Shown in pieces: positions 16,942-26,426 of a stretch of 47,101 nucleotides of DNA; the first letter of the stretch is position 1, and every line of letters begins with the position of its first letter. This DNA comes from Deltaproteobacteria bacterium. Lineage in GTDB: Bacteria; Myxococcota_A; Polyangia; JAAYKL01. The position numbers and the translations under genes were made by a program. The DNA is taken from the NCBI GenBank assembly GCA_029565915.1, contig JAKQNG010000128.1, positions 1-47,101 of the forward strand, given 5' to 3'. The notes below the pieces were generated by a model. The model searched no databases and was not told the DNA's origin. It worked only from the letters and a program-made list of their open reading frames with translations.

Positions 16942-18820
16942 CAAAATTATCGGAATCGATCTCGGCACCACGAACTCCTGTGTGGCGGTGGTGGAAGGCC
17001 AGGAGGCGGTGGTCATTCCCAACGCGGAAGGCAGCCGCACGACGCCCTCGGTCATCGGCTTCACCCAGGGAGGAGAGCGGCTGGTGGGCCATGTGGCCAA
17101 ACGGCAGAGCGTCACCAATTCCCAGAACACGGTGTACGCAGTGAAGCGGTTGATGGGGCGCTCGTTCCATTCGGAAGAGGCCAAGCGGCAGAAGCAGATG
17201 TGTCCCTACGCCATTGTCGAGCACGCGAACGGCGACGCCTGGGTGGACATCCGGGGCAAGCGGATGAGCCCGCCGGAGCTGTCATCCATGATTCTGGCAG
17301 AAATGCGTGCGGTGGCAGAGGCCTACCTGGGTCAGCCCATCAAGAGGGCCGTCATCACCGTTCCCGCCTACTTCAACGACGCCCAGCGACAGGCCACCAA
17401 GGATGCCGGCCGCATCGCCGGACTGGAAGTGGAGCGGATCATCAACGAACCTACCGCGGCCGCCCTGGCCTATGGAATGGACCTGGAAGCGGGCACGAAA
17501 AAGCGCCTCGCGGTATACGATCTGGGCGGCGGCACATTCGATATTTCCATCATGGAAATGGATGACGGTGTGTTTTCCGTCAAGTCGACCAGCGGTGACA
17601 CGTTTCTGGGGGGTGAAGACTTTGACCAGAAAATCATCGAGTTCCTGGCTGCGAAATTCAAGGAAGCCAACGGCATTGACCTGATGAAGGATTCCATGGC
17701 CCTGCAGCGCCTGAAGGAAGCAGCGGAACGCGCCAAGCATGAGCTGTCTTCGTCACTGGAGACAGAGATCAACCTGCCCTTCATCGCGGCGGACGCGTCC
17801 GGCCCCAAACACCTGGTATACACGATGGAGCGGCAGGAACTTGAAGATCTGGTGGAGGAGCTGGTGGCCCGTTCCTTCGCGTCCTGCGATCAGGCCCTGG
17901 CGGACGCGGGGGTCTCCCGGGAATCCCTGGACGAGATCCTGCTGGTGGGCGGCATGACCCGCATGCCCCTGGTGCAGAAAATGGTGGAGGAGTATTTCGG
18001 CAAACCGGCCCTCCGCGGCGTGAATCCCGACGAGGTGGTGGCCGTGGGTGCCGCCGTGCAGGGCGCCGTGCTCTCGGGCGAAGTGGATGAGGTGCTCCTG
18101 CTGGACGTGACGCCCCTGTCGCTGGGCGTGGAGACCGGCGGCGGCGTGTTCACGAAGCTCATCGAGCGGAACACCACGGTGCCCACCCAGCGGCGGCAGG
18201 TCTTCACCACCAGCATGGACAATCAGAATTTCGTGCCCATCCACGTGCTGCAGGGTGAACGCCAGATGGCGAAGGACAACACCACCCTGGCGCGGTTCGA
18301 GCTGACAGGCATTCCGCCGGCGCCCCGGGGGATTCCTCAGATTCAGGTGACCTTCGATATCGATTCCAATGGCATCGTGTCCGTGTCCGCGCGGGATCTC
18401 GGCACGGGCCGGGAGCAGTCGGTCAAGGTGGCAGCAGCCGGCGGCCTGAAGGATGCGGATATCGAGCGCATCGTGGCGGAGGCCGAACAGCAGCGGCGCG
18501 GGGACGAACTGCGCAAGGAGCTGGCCGAGGCCCGTCTTCAGGCGGAATCCCTCGTCTACACGTCGAAGAAGGCGGTGGAGCAGTACGGCAGTTTCGTGAC
18601 GGCCGCTGACCTGGATGTGATCCGGGCGGATATCGCCGAGATCGAAGAGCTCATCAAGGGAACGGACATCCACCGCATCCGCGAAGCCCGCTCCCGACTT
18701 GAGGAATCCGCCTACCGCATCGCCGAGGCCATGTATTCGGGCGTATCCAGCGGTGACCAGAGCAACGTTTCCGACCCCATTGCCAGCGCCGTTGCCGGTG
18801 CCCTGGCGGATGACGACTAG
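16931..18820 (+). CDS. dnaK: DnaK (Hsp70) chaperone
   Basis: The 629-residue product is a full-length bacterial Hsp70. The ATPase domain shows [13 protein letters not shown] (phosphate 1), [39 protein letters not shown] (phosphate 2) and [13 protein letters not shown] (adenosine). The interdomain linker is [13 protein letters not shown], followed by the beta substrate-binding domain ([29 protein letters not shown]) and the helical lid. It ends in Ala/Asp-rich residues. It uses ATP to bind and release hydrophobic segments, with GrpE and DnaJ encoded on either side. Spacing to dnaJ is 18 bases. Confidence 0.98.
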   Translation: MASDKIIGIDLGTTNSCVAVVEGQEAVVIPNAEGSRTTPSVIGFTQGGERLVGHVAKRQSVTNSQNTVYAVKRLMGRSFHSEEAKRQKQMCPYAIVEHANGDAWVDIRGKRMSPPELSSMILAEMRAVAEAYLGQPIKRAVITVPAYFNDAQRQATKDAGRIAGLEVERIINEPTAAALAYGMDLEAGTKKRLAVYDLGGGTFDISIMEMDDGVFSVKSTSGDTFLGGEDFDQKIIEFLAAKFKEANGIDLMKDSMALQRLKEAAERAKHELSSSLETEINLPFIAADASGPKHLVYTMERQELEDLVEELVARSFASCDQALADAGVSRESLDEILLVGGMTRMPLVQKMVEEYFGKPALRGVNPDEVVAVGAAVQGAVLSGEVDEVLLLDVTPLSLGVETGGGVFTKLIERNTTVPTQRRQVFTTSMDNQNFVPIHVLQGERQMAKDNTTLARFELTGIPPAPRGIPQIQVTFDIDSNGIVSVSARDLGTGREQSVKVAAAGGLKDADIERIVAEAEQQRRGDELRKELAEARLQAESLVYTSKKAVEQYGSFVTAADLDVIRADIAEIEELIKGTDIHRIREARSRLEESAYRIAEAMYSGVSSGDQSNVSDPIASAVAGALADDD

Positions 18821-18838
18821 GACTCAATTCGAAATACC

Positions 18839-19957
18839 ATGACCGAACGCAGAGATTACTACGAGGTGCTGGGGGTGGCACGGGACGCGACCGCGCAGGA
18901 CATGAAGAAGGCCTATCGCCGGCTCGCCATGAAATACCATCCGGATCAGAATCCCGACGACCCGACGGCCACGGAAAAGTTCAAGGAGCTGACCGAGGCC
19001 TACCGGGTGCTGTCCGATGCGGACACGCGGGCCCGCTACGATCGCTTCGGGCATCAGGGTGTGAGCGGCGGGGCCGGTGCGTCGCCCTTCGGGGTGGACA
19101 TGGACATGGGTTCCATGACGGATTTTTTTGAGTCCGTCTTCGGTTCCATGTTCGGGGGGGGGCCGCGGACACGGCGACGGAGCGGTCAACCGGGGCGCTC
19201 CCTCCAGTACGAGCTGTCCATCTCTCTGGAGCAGGCAGTGGAAGGAACGGCGCTGAAGATCACCATTCCCCGGCCCGTGCGGTGCGACACCTGCGGCGGC
19301 ACGGGGGCGAAGAAGGGCACCGGTCCGGTGAAGTGTCAACGGTGTGACGGACGCGGCCAGATCCTGCTGCAGCAGGGATTTTTTACGATGAACACCACCT
19401 GTCCCTCCTGCCGGGGCGCCGGCCAGACCATCAAGGAACCCTGTGCCGACTGCCGGGGTGGACTCGTGGAAAAGGACGCGGAATACGAGGTGACCCTTCC
19501 ACCGGGGGTGGCGGACGGGCAGGTGAAGGTAATCCCCGGCGGCGGCGAGCACGGTCGCGGCGGGGCGCCGGACGGGGATCTGAACATCCTCATCCGCGTG
19601 GAGCCCCATCCCCTGTTCGAGCGATCCGACGACGACCTCTACTGCGTGCAGGTGATCAGCTGGCCCCAGGCCGTGCTGGGGGATGAAGTGGACGTGAAAA
19701 CCATCCGGGGATCGGTGAAAATGAAAATCAAGGCCGGCACCAGCGCCGGACAGGTGTATGTGCTGCGGGGGCAGGGCGTTCCCCACCTGCGAGGGGGCGG
19801 GGCCGGCGATCAGCATGTGCGCATTGATATCGATGTTCCCCAGAAACTGTCTTCAAATGCCCGGGAACTGGTGGAACAGCTCGGCCGGGAGCTGGGCTGC
19901 GAAGTCTGCTCGAAACATCCTTCCTTCCTCGACCGTCTGAAAAGCTTCTTCGCGTAA
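18839..19957 (+). CDS. dnaJ: DnaJ (Hsp40) co-chaperone
   Basis: The 372-residue product has an N-terminal J domain with the essential HPD (KYHPDQNP), a Gly/Phe/Met-rich stretch (about 65-120), a zinc domain with four Cys-x2-Cys pairs ([32 protein letters not shown]) and a C-terminal substrate domain ([38 protein letters not shown]). The fourth pair keeps both Cys but the last Gly of CxxCxGxG is Leu. It stimulates DnaK ATP hydrolysis and delivers substrates. The gene ends three bases before the convergent stop of a small unknown gene. Confidence 0.96.
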   Translation: MTERRDYYEVLGVARDATAQDMKKAYRRLAMKYHPDQNPDDPTATEKFKELTEAYRVLSDADTRARYDRFGHQGVSGGAGASPFGVDMDMGSMTDFFESVFGSMFGGGPRTRRRSGQPGRSLQYELSISLEQAVEGTALKITIPRPVRCDTCGGTGAKKGTGPVKCQRCDGRGQILLQQGFFTMNTTCPSCRGAGQTIKEPCADCRGGLVEKDAEYEVTLPPGVADGQVKVIPGGGEHGRGGAPDGDLNILIRVEPHPLFERSDDDLYCVQVISWPQAVLGDEVDVKTIRGSVKMKIKAGTSAGQVYVLRGQGVPHLRGGGAGDQHVRIDIDVPQKLSSNARELVEQLGRELGCEVCSKHPSFLDRLKSFFA

Positions 19958-19960
19958 GGG

Positions 19961-20512
19961 TCATCCCATCGGATGGACGGTGCCGGCCAGGAGCGCCGCT
20001 GCTGCGGCAATGAGCAGGCCGGCAAAGAAAATGGAAAGCAGGTGCATGCGGGCCCGATATCTCGTCGGGTGCTCCACGCGGACGAGGCGCGGGTCGAATG
20101 CCCGGACGGCCGCTGCGGCCTGCTGCCATCGAATGCGTTTCATTGCATCCAGCGACCGGTGCAGGTCAATCTGCGCCAGATAACGGTGCAGGGTGCGGAG
20201 CGACAGGCGGATGATGGGAAGGGCCCGGCGGATTTTTCCGGGGATATCAGCGGCGATGAACAGCCGCGCGATGACGGCACAGGCGGCAGAGAACCAGCGC
20301 TTCCAGGGCAGTGAAATGATCCACCGCAACGCGGCCAGCGACGACCGGTGCAGAGGGTTGATCCCTTTGCACATCAACGACGCCACGACCTTCAGGGGAT
20401 GAACAGCGGATTCCACCCGGTAATGAAGGGGCACCGCCGAAGGAATCCGTCGATTCTTCCTGGGCCGATGGACCGTCGACCAGCTCCTGCTTTTTTTCTG
20501 TTGGTTCTTCAT
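19961..20512 (-). CDS. Unrecognised basic protein with C-terminal membrane helix
   Basis: Start set at ATG 20512 (GGTGA about five bases upstream); the frame continues to 20572 without a better site. The 183-residue product is rich in Arg, Lys and Leu, with two hydrophobic stretches (WIISLPWKRWFSAACAVIARLFIA and a clear one, MHLLSIFFAGLLIAAAAALLAGTV, near the C-terminus). A helical segment between them (IRLSLRTLHRYLAQIDLHRSLDAMKRIRWQQAAAAVRAF) could be a coiled coil. No family recognised. Upstream DNA (about 20530-20580) is AT-rich compared with its neighbours. Coding status is likely but not certain. Confidence 0.5.
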   Translation of the reverse strand: MKNQQKKSRSWSTVHRPRKNRRIPSAVPLHYRVESAVHPLKVVASLMCKGINPLHRSSLAALRWIISLPWKRWFSAACAVIARLFIAADIPGKIRRALPIIRLSLRTLHRYLAQIDLHRSLDAMKRIRWQQAAAAVRAFDPRLVRVEHPTRYRARMHLLSIFFAGLLIAAAAALLAGTVHPMG

Positions 20513-20618
20513 CGCCGTCACCTGAACGAAAACGTAACACATAAAACTACATATGTCTACATTTAAATACACATTCTTCGCCTGTTACTCTCTTCCACCG
20601 GAGATTGGCAGTGGTCCG

Positions 20619-21986
20619 TTACTCGAACGAAACGATGACCAGACGGGCGGGATCCGTGGGGAGGTCGCCGGACAGATCGGCGGGCGCTGCGGTGATGGAG
20701 GTGCCATCGACACCCAGCTTCTGCAGGTATTTCTGCACCGCCCAGGCGCGGCTGCGGGCCAGACTACCCTTTCCAGCGTCCTTTTCTTTCCGGGTCACCC
20801 AGCCGGCAACCCGGACCGTCCGTCCCTCGGCGGATGAGGGGAAACGGGCGTTGAAGGCATCGGCCAGGGCGGGATCCAGAAACCAGTAGACCGTACTGCC
20901 TTCCTTGAATTTTCCGGGGAACACCAGCGTGTCGGCGGTGGGAGGCGTTTCCACAACAGCCGGTGCGACTGCCGGTGCTTCCGCGACTGCCGGTGCTTCC
21001 GCGACGGCCGGTGCTTCCGACGGTGCGATCTGCGGGGCCGGCGATTCCACGTTCACCTCTGCCTGAACGGGAAGCGCCGCTGGTACCTTTGCGGGACTTT
21101 GCTCTGTGGCACCGTCGAAAGGCGTTTTGTCCGCCACCAGCAGATAGCTGACGACACCCAGCGCCACCACAGCGAAAAGCCCGATGGCGATGGCGATCGA
21201 AGGTACACCGGTGGATGGGGATGCTGATGCCTTCGCAGCGGTCCTTTCCCGCGCGCGGGCTTCATCCATCTGCGCGCGCAGCTTCGCCTGTCGCTCCTTT
21301 GTGATCTGCATTTCCAGGGTGGAGGGTTCCTGTGCCTCCGGCCGGGCCGGATCTGCCCCGGTTGATGGTTCCCCGGGGGCAGGGTCCGGCGGTGGTGCGG
21401 AGACGGGCGGCAGGCTTGGAACGGGCTCGGGAGGCGCAATGGAGTTGAGCGCCGATTCGATATCTTCCGGGTCCGCGTCAAACGCATCCATGGGCTCGCC
21501 GGGGACGATTTCCACTTCTGCGGCGTCGGTGCCGCCCACTGTTTCTGACGGGAGATTCCGCACGGCGACTTCCATGGGTGAGGCATTTTCGAATGATCGA
21601 TCCAGCTGGTCACCCGTGTCGATGGTGCCGGTCATGTCCGTGGGATCGTAATCTTCGAGGCTTTCAATATCTTCGATGCGCGGCTCCTTCGGTGGAGGCC
21701 AGGTTGTTTTAGAAGACGGAACGGCCGATTTCGCGGATGGGGCGGAACGGGGTCGCCTTCCGGGCACCGCCACCCCGAGCATGGTTTTTTTTGCCAGGCC
21801 TCCGGCGGGCTTCGCGGCTTCCGCCTTCGGCCGGACCATGGGAACCTTCTCGCTTTCGGGCTGCGCAAACGGATCGACGATTTTCGGTTCCTTCGGGTCG
21901 TCGGGCAACTGATCGGCGCGCCAGTTGAGCACGGTCTTTCCCGTTTCCAGCCATTGCCTGCCCGTCTTGTTGGAATCGTCCACCAC
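20619..21986 (-). CDS. Single-pass protein with C-terminal OmpA-like domain
   Basis: Start is GTG 21986 with GAGGTG upstream. The 455-residue product has a long, acidic, Pro/Ala-rich cytoplasmic region (about 1-265) without a recognised fold, one membrane helix (about 268-290, SIAIAIGLFAVVALGVVSYLLVA), a spacer with three copies of a PAVAEA-like repeat, and a C-terminal domain with the OmpA-like pattern (FPSSAEGRTVRVAGWVTRKEKDAGKGSLARSRAWAVQKYLQKLGVDGTSI). OmpA-like domains of this sort can hold peptidoglycan. The usual Asp and Arg ligands are partly present (the Arg in SRAWAV), so binding is plausible but unproven. A KKTMLGVA motif lies near residue 66; its role is unknown to me. Confidence 0.75.
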   Translation of the reverse strand: MVDDSNKTGRQWLETGKTVLNWRADQLPDDPKEPKIVDPFAQPESEKVPMVRPKAEAAKPAGGLAKKTMLGVAVPGRRPRSAPSAKSAVPSSKTTWPPPKEPRIEDIESLEDYDPTDMTGTIDTGDQLDRSFENASPMEVAVRNLPSETVGGTDAAEVEIVPGEPMDAFDADPEDIESALNSIAPPEPVPSLPPVSAPPPDPAPGEPSTGADPARPEAQEPSTLEMQITKERQAKLRAQMDEARARERTAAKASASPSTGVPSIAIAIGLFAVVALGVVSYLLVADKTPFDGATEQSPAKVPAALPVQAEVNVESPAPQIAPSEAPAVAEAPAVAEAPAVAPAVVETPPTADTLVFPGKFKEGSTVYWFLDPALADAFNARFPSSAEGRTVRVAGWVTRKEKDAGKGSLARSRAWAVQKYLQKLGVDGTSITAAPADLSGDLPTDPARLVIVSFE

Positions 21987-22018
21987 GTGACACCTCGCTC
22001 GGTTGCGTTCTGGAGTTG

Positions 22019-22046
22019 ATTATGCCACCCCCGTTGCCGCGGTCAA
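22019..22046 (-). promoter_or_regulatory. Promoter for the OmpA-like gene
   Basis: On the minus strand: TTGACC (22041-22046), 16-base spacer, CATAAT (22019-22024). Each box matches five of six consensus bases. It lies 33 bases upstream of the GTG start at 21986. Confidence 0.55.
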
Positions 22047-22098
22047 CCGGCGGGATGCTCCGGTCCGGATTTCCCATCGAATCCCGGCGGTGGTGTCG

Positions 22099-22124
22099 CG
22101 CGTGCAGATGTTCACGTGCACGCG
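22099..22124 (-). terminator. Strong hairpin after the pentaheme cytochrome gene
   Basis: CGCGTGCA (22099-22106) pairs perfectly with TGCACGCG (22117-22124) around a 10-base loop, 26 bases past the stop at 22150. No T-tract follows, so termination may need Rho, or the hairpin may protect the 3' end of the operon message. Confidence 0.42.
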
Positions 22125-22149
22125 AAATTCATGACGGTATGGCAGATGG

Positions 22150-23799
22150 TCAGGGGGTGAGTCGAACCGCGGCGCTGGAAAGAACGGTGGCAGAGAGTGC
22201 GGTCGGCATGGCGTTGAACATGTCGACAAATGCCGCGGGTTCTTCCGCGTCATCATAGTCGGACAGGTTCTGCGCCCAGCGTCGGCCGATGCTCTGGTAG
22301 AACAACTCAACTTTGAACTGAAGGACGTCTCCCTGTGGAGGGGCATCGAGAAGATACACGACTGTGTCTTCTCCGCCGGCAAAGTCTTCGTCGGCGAATG
22401 CCGCGCCGATCACCGCCACGTCGCTGTCCACGATCTGCTTGTCGAACCCCGACGGCGGAATCCGGTTGTCCTTGAGATACCGTTCCGCCTGCAGCAGGCC
22501 CGTGGTCACCCGACCTTCCCGATCACCGAGTATGGATTCCCATATCTGCACTTCATCCGCAGACCGGATTTGTTCGTAATGAGGCTCGTATGCGCTGCCA
22601 TCTGCATCGTTGTCGTTGCCGCGGATCGATCCATCCGGCTGCAGGGCACCCGATTCGAATACGGTTTTTCCCCGGATGGAGGCAGTGACATGGAGCCATA
22701 CCCGCCGCGACGGATAGGCCGTGGGCAACTTGTGACCGGCCAGATTGAAAACCGTCACACGCAGTTCGACCATGGTCCGTCCATCCTTCTCCAGCAGGGT
22801 GGCGCCCGCATCCAGAACGGCGGCTGCGTTTTCCAGGTTCTGTCTGGAAGCGCTGCGAACGGTGGCGATTTCACCGGCGCCTGCCTGCACGCCGAGTTGT
22901 GCGGAAAAGCGACTGAGCATGCCCAGCAGAAACACATTGCCGCCCCGGAAGAAATGACGCCGGATATCATTGCGCGGGGTTCCAAGAACGCTCGTTACGG
23001 CTGCTTCCCCATTGATGGCGGGCATGTGACAGCCCTGGCAGGATGAAGAAGTGTTGTGGTCGCTGTGGAGCCACTCCAGATAGGGCACCTGCTCGGGAAA
23101 GCGCTCCGATTGTGTGCCGTCCGTCCGGACCGCGTGCGTATACAGCGTGTGGCAGGTGGCGCAGAGCTGGGCACTGCGGATGTGGTCACCCCGCGTGGGG
23201 ACAAATTTGCTGGCGGAGGACATGAGGCGCGGCGTGCCCTTTTCCGGATCAAACGGACCGAATATGGCGCGTTCTCCTTCCCGGGTGATCGGGTCGACGA
23301 CGAATCCGCCCGTAAAACTGCGCTCTTCGCCCAGTCCTTCGTCCGCAATCTGGTGGCAGACCGTGCACGACACGCCTTCAATGGCGCGATCGCCGCCGGG
23401 CAGCAGTGTCCTCTGGTTGCCGGGCAGCATCCGCCGTATGGCATTTTTTACTCCCGCGTGGATGGCCGCCTTGCGCGCCATGGGCATGTGACAGATGGTG
23501 CATTCATCCACGATGGCGTCGAGGGCCGCCGGATGGTCCATCGTTTCGCGGCGTACGGACGCCCGCCAGTAGGGATCCTTTGCAGCATGGGCCATGACGG
23601 AGCCGCGCCACTGAACGCCGATGGACAGATCCTCTCCATCCCCATCCGCCAGGCGATTATGGCATGCCTGACAGTTGTCCGCGGAGGTGAACAGTTCCTT
23701 TGCGGGAGCCTTTTCGCCGGTCGTTTCTGCGCTGGTCGACCAGCTGGACAGGATGGTCAACAAGGAGACCAGGCAGATGACAATGGTTGTGCGATTCAT
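22150..23799 (-). CDS. Pentaheme c-type cytochrome with C-terminal beta domain
   Basis: Start at ATG 23799, because its ATGA overlaps the previous stop (23796) and GGAAGG lies nine bases upstream; ATG 23808 abuts that site. The 549-residue product has a Sec signal (about 1-24) and five CxxCH heme sites at residues 43, 100, 145, 213 and 254 (CQACH, CTICH, CTVCH, CATCH, CQGCH), in the arrangement of the cytochrome c554-like multiheme superfamily. The ~290-residue C-terminal part has no heme site and looks beta-rich (VELRVTVFNLAGHKLPTAYPSRRVWLHV, LQFKVELFYQSIG). It is probably periplasmic or surface-exposed and carries electrons. It is the last gene of a four-gene operon with a cytochrome-barrel fusion. 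Partner and acceptor unknown. Confidence 0.88.
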   Translation of the reverse strand: MNRTTIVICLVSLLTILSSWSTSAETTGEKAPAKELFTSADNCQACHNRLADGDGEDLSIGVQWRGSVMAHAAKDPYWRASVRRETMDHPAALDAIVDECTICHMPMARKAAIHAGVKNAIRRMLPGNQRTLLPGGDRAIEGVSCTVCHQIADEGLGEERSFTGGFVVDPITREGERAIFGPFDPEKGTPRLMSSASKFVPTRGDHIRSAQLCATCHTLYTHAVRTDGTQSERFPEQVPYLEWLHSDHNTSSSCQGCHMPAINGEAAVTSVLGTPRNDIRRHFFRGGNVFLLGMLSRFSAQLGVQAGAGEIATVRSASRQNLENAAAVLDAGATLLEKDGRTMVELRVTVFNLAGHKLPTAYPSRRVWLHVTASIRGKTVFESGALQPDGSIRGNDNDADGSAYEPHYEQIRSADEVQIWESILGDREGRVTTGLLQAERYLKDNRIPPSGFDKQIVDSDVAVIGAAFADEDFAGGEDTVVYLLDAPPQGDVLQFKVELFYQSIGRRWAQNLSDYDDAEEPAAFVDMFNAMPTALSATVLSSAAVRLTP

Positions 23800-24959
23800 G
23801 GGTGCCATCCTTCCGCGAAGCCCCCGTCAAACCAGTCCCAGATCAGGTAGGCCATCACCTTCATCTGCCGATCACTGAAGTCGGATACGGGAATCAGATA
23901 TCCGAGCCCCATCCGGATGTGCTGACGCTGGCTGAGGGCGAGCTGAAACTGGGGTACCACATCCCATTCCACGGCAGTGCCGTCTTCGAGTTCCTTTGCG
24001 CCCAGCACTTCCACCATCGGCGAAAACGCCCGGCCGAATCCACCCCGGCGGAACGTGTGGCCGAAGGCACCGCGCCAGAAAACGCCGTGGGGAACCCGGT
24101 GAGGCACGGTGGACAGCTCCGCGCCTGCCTGCAGCTGCACAAAGCCGATGCCCGCAATGATCTGCCCCATGGCAAACGCCGGTTCGAAGGCAAAGATGCC
24201 GTCGCTGATTTCATCGTGTTCATCTCCGGTGGGAAAGAAAACGTCCAGGGTGACGCTGGCGATGTTGCCGATGCGCTGGCTGTGCCAGAGGACACTCTTC
24301 CAGGCAACGGCCATGTCGCCGGCGCCTTCGCCCCAGCGGGTGGCAGTGGAGCCGTCCGCCCGTTCGCGTTCCACCTGTTTCACTTCGAAGGGAATGGCCG
24401 CTTCGATCTGGTGGCGGGCGCCGATGCGCCTGGCGACCACAAATTTTCCGCCGATGGTCACGGGCTCTTCCACGGTGCACGACAGGGACCAGGCCACTTC
24501 ATTTTCGGGAAAGGCCTTGCCCGTGTTGAGAGCCTTGGGCAGGTTGAACTCTCCCTGGGGCCACTTCTTTTTCGGGCAGAATTTTTTGACATGGGCAACC
24601 GCCTTTTCCAGCTGGTTTCTGGAGAGCGCATCGCCAAAGGCGGGCATGAGGGGACTGAAGGCCTTGACCGGCCCTCCATGGGTGGCGATGCCGACCCAGT
24701 CCGCAGTGGTTTCGCGGCTGGTGAAGGCGCAGTCCGAAAAATCCGGCAGCGCCTTTTCGAAAGCAACCGAGGAACGATCGTTGCCCCGTCCGTCCACCCC
24801 GTGGCAGGAGGCGCAGGCCGCAAGGTAGATGTCTTCTCCCTTTTTCAGCGAAGCGAAGCCATTCTTCCTGCTGCCGGTGAGGGCACCGTCCGACAGAATC
24901 AGCACGAACAGGCCTGCGGCAGCTGATATTCCGATGATCGTCCAATGGTGTTGATTCAC
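23796..24959 (-). CDS. Monoheme cytochrome c fused to an outer-membrane barrel-like domain
   Basis: Start is GTG 24959 with AAAGGAGA upstream; the longer frame to 25043 overlaps the previous gene. The 387-residue product has an N-terminal hydrophobic segment (about 7-23), a cytochrome c domain with CASCH at 49-53 and candidate Met ligands in SPLMPAFGD, then ~230 residues of alternating beta pattern typical of transporter-like outer-membrane barrels: FVVARRIGARHQIEAAIPF, WGEGAGDMAVAWKSVLW, VTLDVFFPTGDE, WDVVPQFQLALSQRQHIRMGLGYLIPV, ending in DWFDGGFAEGWHP. The end is not the usual aromatic residue of OmpF-like porins. A single chain with heme and barrel would place a redox group at an outer-membrane pore. 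Domains are seen; the barrel is an inference from pattern. Confidence 0.78.
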   Translation of the reverse strand: MNQHHWTIIGISAAAGLFVLILSDGALTGSRKNGFASLKKGEDIYLAACASCHGVDGRGNDRSSVAFEKALPDFSDCAFTSRETTADWVGIATHGGPVKAFSPLMPAFGDALSRNQLEKAVAHVKKFCPKKKWPQGEFNLPKALNTGKAFPENEVAWSLSCTVEEPVTIGGKFVVARRIGARHQIEAAIPFEVKQVERERADGSTATRWGEGAGDMAVAWKSVLWHSQRIGNIASVTLDVFFPTGDEHDEISDGIFAFEPAFAMGQIIAGIGFVQLQAGAELSTVPHRVPHGVFWRGAFGHTFRRGGFGRAFSPMVEVLGAKELEDGTAVEWDVVPQFQLALSQRQHIRMGLGYLIPVSDFSDRQMKVMAYLIWDWFDGGFAEGWHP

Positions 24960-24985
24960 AGGTTCTCCTTTCAATGGCGAATGCT

Positions 24986-25384
24986 TCAATACGGCAGCCC
25001 GCCGCATGCGTAGCCGTCCCAGGCGCACATCAGGGTATTGCACGGTTCATCGCAGACAGTGTTGGAAAGCATGGCTGCCGTACATCCGGTCGCACAACCG
25101 GGTTCGATGTCTCCGGTGTCCAGCGGTTCCGTGTCGGTGGGTTCCGTGTCGGCCGGTTCCGTGTCGTCGGTGTCGTCGGAATCGTCCGGAACCCCGCCGC
25201 AGTCGCCATCGTCAAAGTCGCACGCCTCCACGTTGCAGGGATCGTCGCATTCCCCGTCGCCGATCCAGGAGGGGTCGCAGTCCGGCGCGCATACATCCTC
25301 ATTGCTTTCCTCGTAGTCGTCGAGGCCGGTTATCTGGTTACAGGCGCAGAGGAGGGCACAGAGAAACAGCAGTCTGGCTGTCAT
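24986..25384 (-). CDS. Small lipoprotein with two LNR (Lin-12/Notch) repeats
   Basis: The 132-residue product has a lipoprotein signal ending LLCAC, then two LNR-type repeats separated by a TEPADTEPTDTEP linker. Repeat one: CAPDCDPSWIGDGECDDPCN with CDFDDGDCGG. Repeat two: CATGCTAAMLSNTVCDEPCN with CAWDGYACGG. Each has six Cys and the C-W/F-D-x-x-x-C ending of LNR modules, which in eukaryotic Notch bind Ca2+ and mask a cleavage site; in bacteria they occur in some surface proteins of unknown role. The ATG lies two bases after the TPR/PEGA stop and the stop is 26 bases before the cytochrome-barrel start. It is likely a surface accessory of that system. Confidence 0.8.
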   Translation of the reverse strand: MTARLLFLCALLCACNQITGLDDYEESNEDVCAPDCDPSWIGDGECDDPCNVEACDFDDGDCGGVPDDSDDTDDTEPADTEPTDTEPLDTGDIEPGCATGCTAAMLSNTVCDEPCNTLMCAWDGYACGGLPY

Positions 25385-25386
25385 GG

Positions 25387-26394
25387 TCAGAACCTCCCTT
25401 CGAGAGTCAGAGCGCCAAAGCCGGGACCGACGGACGGAATCGGTGTCAGCGCCATGCGATCCGCCCGTTCCTTCTTTGTGCCGACGATCAGCAGGACGAG
25501 GCCCGTTGTGCCGACGACGGCGCCTGCGCTGATGAGTACGTTGGCCAGGATGCCGAAGGTGAGACCGTCCCAGAGGGCGTATTTGGCGTCATCCGTCGTG
25601 CACACCCGTTCCGGGCACAGGTCACCGGCCACACCGGCCCGGTCGATGGCCAGTCCGCCAAACACGGCACCCGCCACCGCCGCCGCGCTGCCGACGCCCA
25701 GCAGAATGCCTCCCGCCAGTTTCAGCTTCCGGGCACGGCCATTTCCGGTGTCGGAGCTTGCTGTCGTTACGGGTTCCCTGCGGATCGGTTCCTCCACGGG
25801 TTCTGAGCGAGTGATGTCCGGAGGAGGCGCCGTTGCGTTTTCCGCCATTGCCGGCGGGGTGAGATCGATGACCACCGTGTCGCCGCCGCTGGCACGGACA
25901 TTGCGCGAATCGAGAATGTCCTCGCCGAGGCGGACTTCCACTTTCTGACTGCGGCCGGCGGAAATCTTGAGGACGCCCTCCAGTGGCAGGGTGCCCCGCA
26001 CCACCTCATCCACCACCACCTGTGCACCTTCCGGACCCTTGACGTCCAGAGAGGCGACCATCTCGCGCAGGCGGCGGATTTCGTCCATCACTTCCCCATA
26101 GCGTTTTTCAGGCACGTCATCGCCGCCTTCGGCCAGATAACGTTCAAACGCCACCAGCGCCGGACCGTATTGCTTCGATGCGGATTCTGCCTGACCGATG
26201 TTGTACTGGAGCTTCCACGAGGGCCGGATGGTGTCCGCTTCCCGGAACCGGGCTGCTGCCGCTGCATATTGCCCTTCGTTGAAAAGGGCGCTTGCTTCGT
26301 CGAACAGTACCTTGGCCCGGTCGTCCACCTCATCGGCCCATGCGGGTACTGCGACAGCCATCGAGATGACAATGATCCAGAACGGTTTCGGCAT
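25387..26394 (-). CDS. TPR/PEGA-type protein with C-terminal membrane hairpin
   Basis: Start at ATG 26394 (GAGGA six bases upstream) rather than ATG 26406. The 335-residue product has a Sec signal (ending PAWA), TPR-like helices (AKVLFDEASALFNEGQYAAAAARFREADTIRPSWKLQYNIGQ), a PEGA-like beta unit (VKGPEGAQVVVDEVVRGTLPLEGVLKISAGRSQKVEVRLG), a Pro-rich stretch and two hydrophobic segments (GGILLGVGSAAAVAGAVFGGLAI and ILISAGAVVGTTGLVLLIVG). This layout is common in Myxococcota; function is generally unknown but TPR and PEGA parts bind proteins or surface polymers. It is the first gene of the cytochrome operon, so a scaffold role is plausible. Confidence 0.85.
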   Translation of the reverse strand: MPKPFWIIVISMAVAVPAWADEVDDRAKVLFDEASALFNEGQYAAAAARFREADTIRPSWKLQYNIGQAESASKQYGPALVAFERYLAEGGDDVPEKRYGEVMDEIRRLREMVASLDVKGPEGAQVVVDEVVRGTLPLEGVLKISAGRSQKVEVRLGEDILDSRNVRASGGDTVVIDLTPPAMAENATAPPPDITRSEPVEEPIRREPVTTASSDTGNGRARKLKLAGGILLGVGSAAAVAGAVFGGLAIDRAGVAGDLCPERVCTTDDAKYALWDGLTFGILANVLISAGAVVGTTGLVLLIVGTKKERADRMALTPIPSVGPGFGALTLEGRF

Positions 26395-26426
26395 GGCATT
26401 CCTCATTGCTGCAGGATGTTTTCAAA

